A stretch of 64,000 nucleotides of DNA, from positions 1,736,001-1,800,000 of the forward strand of contig CAVRGH010000010.1 in NCBI GenBank assembly GCA_963720675.1. Direction: 5' to 3'. Under the pieces are notes generated by a model that saw nothing but the letters and a program-made list of their open reading frames with translations, searched no databases and was not told the origin of the DNA. The stretch is from JALHSW01 sp963720675. GTDB lineage: Bacteria; Actinomycetota; Acidimicrobiia; IMCC26256; PALSA-555. Positions 43,658 through 51,007 of this stretch are shown piece after piece (the first letter of the stretch is position 1; the number at the start of each line of letters is the position of its first letter). The position numbers were made by a program, and so were the translations under genes.

Positions 43658-43663
43658 TAGCGT
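43658..43663 (+). promoter_or_regulatory. Leaderless -10 element of the DUF5317 gene
   Basis: TAGCGT, exactly 7 bases before GTG 43671; favours this start over the GTG at 43665. Confidence 0.5.
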
Positions 43664-43670
43664 CGTGCCC

Positions 43671-44297
43671 GTGTGGCTCCTGATCCTGACGCTCGCGGCG
43701 GCAACGGTCGTGGTCCTCGTGACGCGCGGCGACCCACGTCGGCTCTCGCGCCTCAAGATCAGCAGCGCCTGGTTGCTCTTCGCCGGCCTCGCCATCCAGA
43801 TCGGCCTCGAGTTCGTCGACGTCCCGAAGGACCAGATCGAGACCCTCGGCTATGGACTGCTCATGGCGTCGTATGCCTTGATCCTCGCGTTCTGCTTCGT
43901 CAACATCTCGACCCGAGGGTTCGGTGTCATCGCGTTCGGCATCGCGCTGAACGCACTGGTCATCGGGCTGAACCAGGGCATGCCGACGGCCGCGGTCGGC
44001 AACGACAAGAACGGCAACCGGATCGAGAAGCCGATCGAGCAGTCGGTGAAGCACCGCCCGGAGAGCAACGATGACCTGCTCGGGTTTCTCGGCGACAAGA
44101 TCATCCTGCCGGAACCGTTCGACGAAGTCCTCTCGATCGGCGACCTCGTGATCGCGGTCGGGATCTGCGAGCTGGCGTTCTTCGGCACCCGGCGCCCGCG
44201 GCGACGCGGTGCCCGACGCGGGAGTCAGCCGCGGGCGACCAGCAAGCCGCGCCGCTCGAGCACGCGCTCCAGCGCGCCGACGACACGGCCGTCGTAG
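43671..44297 (+). CDS. DUF5317 family membrane protein
   Basis: 208-residue protein. Four hydrophobic segments and the family pattern ALNALVIGLNQGMPTAAVGN, a soluble loop (KHRPESNDDLLGFLGDKI) and ILPEPFDEVLSIGDLVIAVG support DUF5317, of unknown function. The Arg/Ser-rich tail (RRPRRRGARRG onward) overlaps the convergent HD protein gene by 73 bases and may be unconserved. In actinobacteria this family is often found beside membrane HD-domain phosphohydrolases, as here. Confidence 0.78.
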   Translation: MWLLILTLAAATVVVLVTRGDPRRLSRLKISSAWLLFAGLAIQIGLEFVDVPKDQIETLGYGLLMASYALILAFCFVNISTRGFGVIAFGIALNALVIGLNQGMPTAAVGNDKNGNRIEKPIEQSVKHRPESNDDLLGFLGDKIILPEPFDEVLSIGDLVIAVGICELAFFGTRRPRRRGARRGSQPRATSKPRRSSTRSSAPTTRPS

Positions 44298-45409
44298 ACG
44301 TAGAGGGGGCCGGTGTAGAGCGCCTCGAGCGCCCACGCCGCGTGCGCCGCATCGCCTTCGGTGAGTTCGTCGAACGCGCTTGCCACCTTGAGGATCTGAC
44401 CGGCGAGTGCGCTCGGCGGCGTGCTCGTGATCCCCGGCGCGCGGTGCAGCGACGGTTCGGCGGCGACGATGTCCCCGGCAGGTGCCAGCGCCTCGCTCCC
44501 CCGCAGCATCGCAGCCCCGGCTTCGGCGACCGCGCCCGCATCGAGCGGCTTCTCACCATCCGGCTCGTCGAGACACACCGCGCCGAGGTGGTGGAGCAGG
44601 GCTGCCGTCTCGAGGTGTGCGACCTCGGTCTCCGGGAGATCGAGCTCCTCGCCCATCGCGACGGCGAGCTCGGCCACGTGGTCGACGTGGCCCGCACGGA
44701 CCAGGCCACCCAGCTCCGGCGCTTCGCCGAGCGCGCGAACGGTCTGCCGGAAGCTCCGCCGCGTCGAGGCCAGCAGCTCGAACGAGTACCAGGCAGCGAG
44801 AAGGGGGATGCAGAACAGCAGCGGGCCCCAGAGCCCGAGACGGCCTTCGCCGTCGATCCCTCCGTACCCGACCGCCATCAGCATCCCCGAGGTGACGAGC
44901 GCCAGGTCGGCACCTCGAGCTCGGAACGGAGCGATACGGCGCTCGCGCACGAACGTCACCGCGTCGGCGACGAGGATCTCGATGATCGCCGCTGCAGCGA
45001 GTGCCCCCAACACGACGGCACGCGTGTCGGGGCCACTGCTCGTGTCAATGACCGCGTGGTACACCGCGCCGGCGGCGAGTGCCTCCGCGAGGCGTTCGAA
45101 GTAGAGGAGCGAGCGCCCGAGCAGGCCCTTCGGTTCGCTCCGGATGATCGTCGCGACCAGGAAGCCCGCGACCACGATCGCGACGAACTGCTCGACGTCG
45201 GCTGCTCGCACGAGCACCACTACTACGGCGAACGACAGCGGCAGCGGCGCCCGGTTCGCCGGTCGGAGCTCGAAGAGCTCGCCGACCACCAGTGCCGTTC
45301 CGAGGATGATGAGGTCGGAGACGACGGGAGCGAAGCCGAACACCGCAGCGCCGATGGCGAGGGCGACGCCCAGTGCACCGACGACCAGCACCCACCTCGT
45401 CCGGTTCAT
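44225..45409 (-). CDS. Membrane HD-domain-like protein with degenerate metal site
   Basis: 394-residue protein with an N-terminal membrane domain (about eight helices, residues 1-215) and a cytosolic HD-type helical domain. Where an active HD phosphohydrolase has the His-Asp pair, it reads LLHHLGAV (His273-His274), and other ligands seem lost, so it is probably not a phosphodiesterase; a binding or regulatory role is likely. Its ATG overlaps the stop of the HD-GYP-like gene by four bases, so the two products may work as a complex. Substrate or signal unknown. Confidence 0.75.
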   Translation of the reverse strand: MNRTRWVLVVGALGVALAIGAAVFGFAPVVSDLIILGTALVVGELFELRPANRAPLPLSFAVVVVLVRAADVEQFVAIVVAGFLVATIIRSEPKGLLGRSLLYFERLAEALAAGAVYHAVIDTSSGPDTRAVVLGALAAAAIIEILVADAVTFVRERRIAPFRARGADLALVTSGMLMAVGYGGIDGEGRLGLWGPLLFCIPLLAAWYSFELLASTRRSFRQTVRALGEAPELGGLVRAGHVDHVAELAVAMGEELDLPETEVAHLETAALLHHLGAVCLDEPDGEKPLDAGAVAEAGAAMLRGSEALAPAGDIVAAEPSLHRAPGITSTPPSALAGQILKVASAFDELTEGDAAHAAWALEALYTGPLYVYDGRVVGALERVLERRGLLVARG

Positions 45410-46737
45410 CTCGAGACTTCCTGCTCCGACTCGAGGTTCCCGAGGCCGGCAGAACCTGTCCCGGCCACTGGTGGTGGAGTGGCGAACTCGGCGATCTCGG
45501 TCTCGTGACCGTCGCCGTATCGCTCACCCCGTCGTTCGATCACCGCGATCAGGGCTTCCACGCAAGGCCCGTCGAACTGCGTCCCGGTCTTGTCGCGGAG
45601 CTCGGCGAACGCCACCTCTTGGGTGAGGGCACGCCGGTAGGCACGGGTCGACGTCATGGCGTCGAAGGCATCAGCCACAGAGATGATCCGTGCTTCGATG
45701 GGTCCGCCGGCAACACCCGACGCCTCGGCCTCGACACTCGGCGCCACTGGCGCGAGGAAGTCGATCCGGCGGAGCAGCTCGACCGACACGCCTTCATGAC
45801 TGCGCATTCGTGCGAACTCCGCTTCGGTCAACCGGCCCGGCTTGTTCAGGATCTGATTCGGCACGATCAACTTACCGATGTCGTGCATCAGTGCCGCGTA
45901 CCGCAGGCGCTCCAGCTCGGCTGGCTTCAGACCGATCTCGGTGCCCACCAGCTCGGAGAACCTGGCGACGCGCTCGACGTGCCCTGCGGTGTACTTGTCC
46001 TTTGCTTCGAGCGCACGGATGAGAGTCGAGATGGTGGCTTCCTGCGCTTCGCGGAGCGCGATGTAGGAGGCGAAAGCAGCTCGGGCGATCAAGATGGGGG
46101 CTACGAACATCGGGATAATCCAGGCCCCGACGTCTACATAAAGGCTGCCGAGCAATACTCCCATCAAGGCAAACGGATAGATCTGGAGATCACCGAGCCA
46201 GAGTTCTTCGGCTACCGCAGCAAGCGGGCGACGTGTCTGTAGCGAAAGAGCGCACGTCAGCAACGCGAAGTTGACTAGCGAATACGTCAACGCAGCGGGG
46301 ATGGCGGCTGCAAGTTCACCGGGAACCGAACTGAGTACGTTCTGCGGAACGATTGAGTAGACAACTGCCGCGGCCAACGCGGAAAGTCCGAGACTGCCGG
46401 CGTTGAAGAGAACCTTCCTCCACTCGCGTTCCCGGAGGTGCGGAAGGTAGAGACCCGCTGCGGCCCCGACGACCAGCGGCCCAAGATATTCAGCGTTCCC
46501 GTAAAAGACGACAACAGACGCAAGGCAGAGCATGAAGCTCGCGCTCAGGGCGGAGTCGTTCGGGAGCACGACACTCGTGTTCGCTGCGAACACCGACAGC
46601 GCACCAAGGATGGCGAGAGCCGCTAAATCGGGGGCAGGTCCCAACACCGCGAGAACGACGCCGACGACGAGCGCGACGACCGCTACCCCGACGCAGAGGA
46701 GGGTGAGAAGCGTGTCTTCGCGTTCTCGAACTGCCAT
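45406..46737 (-). CDS. Membrane HD-GYP-like protein lacking the GYP loop
   Basis: 443 residues from ATG 46737. The N-terminal part (about residues 10-235) is a multi-helix sensor domain sharing GLYLPHLREREWRKVLFN with the membrane protein at 40805-41992. The cytosolic part has GHVERVARFSELVG, ALMHDIGKLIVPNQILNKPG (HD pair near 285) and RIISVADAFDAMTSTRAYR, all typical of HD-GYP. However, the H-H-E-x-x-D-G-x-G-Y-P segment that normally lies between is missing: the text runs VAPSVEAEASGVAGGPIEAR. It may therefore hydrolyse cyclic di-GMP poorly, or act on another nucleotide. It is followed by the degenerate HD gene. Confidence 0.82.
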   Translation of the reverse strand: MAVREREDTLLTLLCVGVAVVALVVGVVLAVLGPAPDLAALAILGALSVFAANTSVVLPNDSALSASFMLCLASVVVFYGNAEYLGPLVVGAAAGLYLPHLREREWRKVLFNAGSLGLSALAAAVVYSIVPQNVLSSVPGELAAAIPAALTYSLVNFALLTCALSLQTRRPLAAVAEELWLGDLQIYPFALMGVLLGSLYVDVGAWIIPMFVAPILIARAAFASYIALREAQEATISTLIRALEAKDKYTAGHVERVARFSELVGTEIGLKPAELERLRYAALMHDIGKLIVPNQILNKPGRLTEAEFARMRSHEGVSVELLRRIDFLAPVAPSVEAEASGVAGGPIEARIISVADAFDAMTSTRAYRRALTQEVAFAELRDKTGTQFDGPCVEALIAVIERRGERYGDGHETEIAEFATPPPVAGTGSAGLGNLESEQEVSR

Positions 46738-46754
46738 CGGAGTCTTTCGACAAC

Positions 46755-47005
46755 GGGGCGGACTGGGCAGGACCTCGGCATCTGTGTACTCATGCTTACC
46801 GCCAGATGCGGCTAGCGCCGCCGGCAAGCAGCAGCGCCGTGATGCTCGAACCGATAATGGCGATGCGTGCAATCACCTTCTTCACAGCGAATCCCCCCTT
46901 TAGGAAAGGGAACTCCCGCCGGCTTCGCTATTGGCCGATGAGGTGACGCTTCGCTTCGAGGCTCTTCAACCCCTCAAATCGCCGAGGTCCTGCCCGCTCC
47001 GTCCC
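46755..47005. repeat. Long inverted repeat enclosing a small ORF
   Basis: GGGCAGGACCTCGGC (46765-46779) is the exact reverse complement of 46981-46995. With two mismatches the arms extend to 46759-46779 and 46981-47001, and a further GGG/CCC pairs at 46755-46757 and 47003-47005. The arms enclose about 200 bases including the 29-residue ORF. In the minus-strand transcript this is a long-range stem upstream of the HD-GYP-like start; alternatively it marks the ends of a miniature inverted-repeat element. No target duplication was seen. Confidence 0.7.
46796..46885 (-). CDS. 29-residue single-helix membrane peptide
   Basis: Small ORF from GTG 46885 to TAA 46796. The product starts VKKVIARIAIIGSSITALLL and ends with AGGASRIWR: a basic N-terminus, one hydrophobic helix and a basic C-terminus. 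A strong Shine-Dalgarno, AAAGGGGGGA, lies at the right distance, and it sits in a small hairpin with CCCTTT just upstream (46900-46917 region), which could control its translation. It lies 58 bases before the HD-GYP-like gene in the same direction. It could be a sensor subunit, a leader peptide or a membrane-active peptide; no family was recognised. Confidence 0.6.
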   Translation of the reverse strand: MKKVIARIAIIGSSITALLLAGGASRIWR

Positions 47006-47219
47006 TTCGTCGTCTACCTCCTTCGAGGCTCTTCAGGTTTCTCACTCGTCGTCACGAGCCACACAAGTTTCATCGTGATCGCGCGGATCCGCAAGACCCT
47101 TCGTGGCTCGTCGACCACTCTCCGTGGTCGGGGAGGTCCGCGTCACAGCAGGGCGCCGTCCGTATCCTCTCCTTCGCGGGTTGGTTTTCTCCGAAGCCCG
47201 CAAAACCTGGGGTGCAGAC
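46886..47219. other. 334-base intergenic region with repeats and hairpins
   Basis: Divergent region between the small ORF/HD-GYP operon and the gene at 47220. It contains two copies of CTTCGAGGCTCTTCA (46954-46968 and 47021-47035), one arm of the long inverted repeat (46981-47005), a GACCAC/GTGGTC hairpin (47116-47132) and GCGGG/CCCGC complementarity near 47176-47201. A possible plus-strand -10 is TATCCT at 47163-47168. No coding frame with family-like features was found here, and no riboswitch class was recognised. Confidence 0.55.
46954..47035. repeat. 15-base direct repeat in the HD-GYP leader region
   Basis: CTTCGAGGCTCTTCA occurs at 46954-46968 and 47021-47035, 67 bases apart; similarity continues weakly for about 12 further bases (CTCAaaTCG against CTCActCG). 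Two copies in a 334-base spacer suggest a protein-binding site or a repeated RNA unit. Confidence 0.6.
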
Positions 47220-47906
47220 ATGGGCGACGAGGACCAGACGGCTGAGCTCGACCTGGAGTCGATCGAGACGGAGCTTTGCCGCCTGCCCGACGTGGTCGCA
47301 GCTCGGATCGTGGCCGACGACCTCGGGCGGCCCGTCGAGATCCACGTCCTGGCCCACACCGGGAAGCACGCCAAGCAGGTGGTCAGGGACGTGCAGTCCG
47401 TGGCGCTGGCGTCCTTCGGCCTCGAGGTCGACCGCCGCATCGTGTCGGTGGTCCAGCTCGGCCCGAACGGCTCGGGCGACGTGGCGATCGAGGCCCCGGT
47501 CGCCGCGCATCGCGTGCGAATCGCCTCGATCGACACGAGCACGACGGGGATGCGCTCCTCGATCCATGTCTCGCTCACCTACGCCGACGAGGCGGCGACC
47601 GGCTTTGCCGAAGGTGCCATGGCCGCGGCCACCCGACCACGCTTGGTGGCATCCGCCACGATCGACGCGCTGCGTCAGCTCGAATCGTCGGCAGAGCGGC
47701 TCGACGTGAGCGGCGCAGAGCTCACTCGCGTCGGAGGTGTCGATCTTGCGATCGTCACCCTGGTGCTGCTCGAACCACCGCTCGAGCGCCAGCTGACCGG
47801 TTCGGCGATCGTGCACCACCTCGCCGACGACGCGGTGGTGCGGAGCGTGCTCGACGCGGTGAACCGTCGCCTCCCCTATCTGGCGCCCGACCGCGACGAT
47901 TCCTGA
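47220..47906 (+). CDS. Conserved-looking protein of unknown function
   Basis: 228 residues from ATG 47220; an open frame upstream to 47103 has no conserved look. Soluble, with two apparent domains. The first has RLPDVVAARIVADDLGRPVE and VVRDVQSVALASFGLEVDRR followed by VSVVQLG, an alpha-beta pattern. The second has RVRIASIDTSTTGMRSSIHV, a hydrophobic centre and PRLVASATIDALRQL. No enzymatic motif was recognised. It is first in a likely operon with a GT4 glycosyltransferase 16 bases downstream and a small membrane protein. Confidence 0.65.
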   Translation: MGDEDQTAELDLESIETELCRLPDVVAARIVADDLGRPVEIHVLAHTGKHAKQVVRDVQSVALASFGLEVDRRIVSVVQLGPNGSGDVAIEAPVAAHRVRIASIDTSTTGMRSSIHVSLTYADEAATGFAEGAMAAATRPRLVASATIDALRQLESSAERLDVSGAELTRVGGVDLAIVTLVLLEPPLERQLTGSAIVHHLADDAVVRSVLDAVNRRLPYLAPDRDDS

Positions 47907-47921
47907 ACCGGCGCGCCCGGA

Positions 47922-49013
47922 GTGACCGTGAGCGCACCGACCGCGGTCTTCCTCTCCTTTCGACTGGGTGGCACCGACGGCGTCTCCGTAGAAACGCGCA
48001 AGTGGGAATGGGCGATCCGTGACCTCGGGTTCGACACCCGTCGGGTCGCGGGGGACTTCGCCGACGGGCTCCGCCCGAACGACACGTGGCTTCCGTTCCT
48101 CGAGATCGAGCCGCCCGAGGGAGCGACGCCCGAGCCCGATGCGCTGAGCGCCACGCTGGCCGGCGCCGACCTCGTCGTCGTCGAGAACCTCTGCTCGCTC
48201 CCCCTCAATCCCGTCGCTTCCGAGACGGCCGCCGCCGTCCTCGGGCGGCACCGAGGTCGCGTCCTGTTCCACCACCACGATCTCCCCTGGGAACGCGCGC
48301 ACCTTGCCCACCTCACGTCCTTCCCACCCCGACGCCCGAACTCGTTGCACGTGACGATCAACGAACAGGCTCGCCGCGCGCTCGCCGAGCGCGGCATCGA
48401 GGCGCACCTCGTTCGGAACGCCTTCGACCTCGACCCGCTCCCCGGAGACCGGGACTCGACACGTGGAGCGTTCGGGTTCGCACCCACCGACGTCGTCATC
48501 CTCCAGCCGACCCGAGCGATCCCGAGGAAGGAAGTCGGGCGGGGCATCCGGTTCGCCGAGGAGATCGCGCACCATCTTCCCGACCGCGCCGTCCGCTTCT
48601 GGATCACTGGTCCAGCCGAGGACGGCTTCGGTGCAGAGCTCGACCGCCTCGTGGACGTTGCACACGTGCCGGTGACGGTGGGTCGCGCCCCGCGGCCGGA
48701 AGACGCCTATGCCGCGGCCGAGCTCGTCGCGTTCCCGTCGAGCTGGGAGGGCTTCGGAAACCCGGTCATCGAGGCGACGATCGCGGGACGCACGGTGGCG
48801 GTCGCCCGGTACCCCGTCCTCGAGGAGCTCGAGGCCCTGGGCCTGCGGTTCATCTCGATCGACGAGCCCGAGATCGCCGCCGAAGCCATCGGCGCACCGG
48901 ACCGCGCATCAGTCGCCGCCAACGAGGTGGTCCTCCGCGACCACTTCGACCTCTCCGACCTCCCCGGACGGATCGATGCGATCTGGGCGGCGATAGGTTG
49001 GACGGACTGGTGA
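47922..49013 (+). CDS. GT4-type (group 1) glycosyltransferase
   Basis: 363-residue GT-B glycosyltransferase. The N-terminal Rossmann domain starts TAVFLSFRLGGTDGVSVETR (glycine-rich acceptor loop); the C-terminal donor domain has VVILQPTRAIPRKEVGRGIR and the family signature AFPSSWEGFGNPVIEAT with the E-x7-E-type donor site. No membrane helix is present. The acceptor (lipid, protein or polysaccharide) is unknown. It lies between an unknown gene and a small membrane protein gene that overlaps its stop codon. Confidence 0.9.
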   Translation: MTVSAPTAVFLSFRLGGTDGVSVETRKWEWAIRDLGFDTRRVAGDFADGLRPNDTWLPFLEIEPPEGATPEPDALSATLAGADLVVVENLCSLPLNPVASETAAAVLGRHRGRVLFHHHDLPWERAHLAHLTSFPPRRPNSLHVTINEQARRALAERGIEAHLVRNAFDLDPLPGDRDSTRGAFGFAPTDVVILQPTRAIPRKEVGRGIRFAEEIAHHLPDRAVRFWITGPAEDGFGAELDRLVDVAHVPVTVGRAPRPEDAYAAAELVAFPSSWEGFGNPVIEATIAGRTVAVARYPVLEELEALGLRFISIDEPEIAAEAIGAPDRASVAANEVVLRDHFDLSDLPGRIDAIWAAIGWTDW

Positions 49014-49285
49014 CCGATCAGCCCGATCCCATCCTCGAACGCCGCGCGCGGATCGCCCGTCTGGTCGAGATCGCGCAGCGCATCGGGTACACCGCCTTGG
49101 TGGTGGCCATCATCGCCTTCCTCGTCGGGGTCGTCACCGACTTCCCCAGCTGGCTCGTGACGGTCTCGATCGTGGGCCTCGTCGCCGCGATCGTCATCCT
49201 CCCGATCCCGATCGTGCTCGGGTACGGGGTCCGGGCCGCCGAGCGCGACGAACGGCGCGAAGGACAGGGCCCGGACGCACGCTGA
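49010..49285 (+). CDS. Small two-helix membrane protein
   Basis: 91 residues from GTG 49010, which overlaps the stop of the glycosyltransferase (GTGA). A charged N-terminus (ERRARIARLVEIAQR) is followed by two hydrophobic segments (TALVVAIIAFLVGVV and WLVTVSIVGLVAAIVILPIP) and a charged tail (RAAERDERREGQG). No family was recognised. The overlap suggests that it is co-translated and may anchor or assist the glycosyltransferase. Confidence 0.7.
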   Translation: MTDQPDPILERRARIARLVEIAQRIGYTALVVAIIAFLVGVVTDFPSWLVTVSIVGLVAAIVILPIPIVLGYGVRAAERDERREGQGPDAR

Positions 49286-49378
49286 GGTCGCCCTGATGGG
49301 TTCGATCCCTCGTCTCGACAGGATCTACCGTGTGCTTGCGCGGTCCCTCGAACATCGACCGGCCAGAGGAGTTCGAAG

Positions 49379-50386
49379 ATGCGCTACCGCCGTTTCGGCA
49401 CGTCCGACCTCGAGGTGTCCGAGGTCGGGTTCGGTACCTGGACCCTCGCGAGCAACTGGTGGGGCGAGGTCGAGGACAAGCAGGCGCTCCTCCGCGCGGC
49501 TCTCGACGCCGGGATCAACTTCATCGACACTGCCCCGGTGTACGGCTCCGACGGGGTCGGCGAGACACTGCTCGCAGATTTCCTCAAGGGATCGCGCGAC
49601 GACATCGTCATCACCACCAAGTGTGGATACGACATCGATGCCGAGCGGAAGTTCCCTGGGCAGTCAGAACGGCCGCACGACTGGAGGCCCGAGTCGATCC
49701 GCAAGCAGCTCGAGGATTCGCTGCGGCGCCTGCAGACCGACCGCATCGAGCTGTACCAGCTGCACAACACCCGCATCGAGCCGATCCTGGCCGACGACCT
49801 CTGGGACGAGCTCGAGAAGCTCCGCGCCGAGGGCAAGATCCTCGAGCTCGGAGTCGCGCTCGGGCCGGCGATCGGTTGGGTCGAGGAAGGCGTCGAGGCA
49901 CTGCGCAACCGGCCGATCGCGTCGCTGCAGACCGTGTTCAACATCCTCGAACAGGAGCCGGGTCTGACCTTCGCGCGGGAGACCGCCGTTCGTGAGGGTC
50001 GCGTCGGCCTGATCGCCCGCGTGCCGCACGCATCCGACACGCTCTCCGGACGGGTCACGCCGGACACCGTGTTCCCGCCGGGCGACCACCGCTCTCACCG
50101 CAACAAGGACAACATGCTCGACAACTTCGAGAAGGCCGCGACGCTGTCGTTCCTCTGGGAGGGAACCGGCCGCACGATCGGGCAGGCAGCCGTGGCCGGG
50201 ATCCTCGCCGATCCTGCGTTCACGACGGTCCTCCCGACCACGACGAGTGTCGAGGAGATCGTCGAGTACGCCGCCGGCAGCGACCTGCCGCTGACCGCGG
50301 ACGAGAAGGCGCGGGTCGACGAGCTGTTCGCCCGCAACTTCGACCACGATGATCGCTACGTGATGCCGCTGAAGTCGAGCGTCTGA
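49379..50386 (+). CDS. Aldo/keto reductase
   Basis: 335-residue TIM-barrel NADPH-dependent oxidoreductase. Catalytic residues can be placed: Asp50 and Tyr55 (NFIDTAPVYGSDG), Lys81 (VITTKCGYD) and His129 (ELYQLHN). The start MRYRRFGTSDLEVSEVGFGT is typical of the family, and GAGGAG about 8 bases upstream is a Shine-Dalgarno. The substrate is unknown. A TetR gene follows after 11 bases and may be cotranscribed. Confidence 0.92.
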   Translation: MRYRRFGTSDLEVSEVGFGTWTLASNWWGEVEDKQALLRAALDAGINFIDTAPVYGSDGVGETLLADFLKGSRDDIVITTKCGYDIDAERKFPGQSERPHDWRPESIRKQLEDSLRRLQTDRIELYQLHNTRIEPILADDLWDELEKLRAEGKILELGVALGPAIGWVEEGVEALRNRPIASLQTVFNILEQEPGLTFARETAVREGRVGLIARVPHASDTLSGRVTPDTVFPPGDHRSHRNKDNMLDNFEKAATLSFLWEGTGRTIGQAAVAGILADPAFTTVLPTTTSVEEIVEYAAGSDLPLTADEKARVDELFARNFDHDDRYVMPLKSSV

Positions 50387-50397
50387 GCCTTCAGTCG

Positions 50398-51000
50398 ATG
50401 ACCACCCGCCTCCCCGCCGAGCAACGGCGGCGACAACTCCTCGACGTCGCCTGCGGCGTGTTTGCCGAGCGCGGGTTCCATGCGACCTCGATGGACGACG
50501 TCGCTTCGGCTGCCGGCGTCACGAAGCCGGTCCTCTACCAGCACTTCCCGTCGAAGCGAGCACTGTTCGTCGAGCTGCTCGACGACGTCGGCCACCAGCT
50601 GCTCGGTGAGCTCGCGGTCGCAACCGCCGCGGCGACCACCGGCCGCGAGCGAGTCGAAGCCGGCTTCACCGCCTACTTCCGATTCGTCACCGGGAACGAG
50701 CCTGCGTTCCGATTGCTCTTCGGCGCCTCGGTGCGCAACGACGCGGAGTTCGCCGAGAGCGTCGAGCGCATCCTCGACGAGACCGCCGACGCGATCACCC
50801 AGCTCATCGACATCCCCGGGACCCCCGAACACCGGCGCGTGCTCGCCCACGCCCTGATCGGGGTGGCCGAGGCGACCAGCCGCGATGCGCTCACCGACGA
50901 CGGCAACGCACTCGAAGCGGCGGTGCTCGCCCAGTGGGTGTCCGAGATGGTGTGGTTCGGACTCCGGGGCGTCCGCGCCGACGAGGCGGCTCGTCAGTAA
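50398..51000 (+). CDS. TetR/AcrR family transcriptional regulator
   Basis: 200-residue regulator with an N-terminal helix-turn-helix (residues about 10-55, LLDVACGVFAERGFHATSMD and VASAAGVTKPVLYQHFPSKR) and a helical ligand domain (TAYFRFVTGNEPAFRLLFGA). It is 11 bases downstream of the aldo/keto reductase and convergent with the metallo-beta-lactamase-fold gene. Target genes are unknown; the reductase is the nearest candidate. Confidence 0.9.
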   Translation: MTTRLPAEQRRRQLLDVACGVFAERGFHATSMDDVASAAGVTKPVLYQHFPSKRALFVELLDDVGHQLLGELAVATAAATTGRERVEAGFTAYFRFVTGNEPAFRLLFGASVRNDAEFAESVERILDETADAITQLIDIPGTPEHRRVLAHALIGVAEATSRDALTDDGNALEAAVLAQWVSEMVWFGLRGVRADEAARQ

Positions 51001-51007
51001 CGGCTGG

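Noticed and set aside
44225..44297. Frame error at the end of the DUF5317 gene
   Set aside because: No other plus-strand stop codon occurs in any frame between about 44222 and 44290, so a one-base change would not shorten the tail; the convergent overlap is kept.
46886..47219. Cyclic di-GMP (GEMM-type) or other known riboswitch in the HD-GYP leader
   Set aside because: The conserved cores of GEMM-I, cyclic di-AMP, cobalamin and TPP classes could not be found on either strand; only unclassified repeats and stems are visible.
49290..49320. tRNA T-arm-like text GGGTTCGATCCC
   Set aside because: The T-stem pairs only three bases, and no acceptor, D or anticodon arms can be built from the 60 bases upstream.
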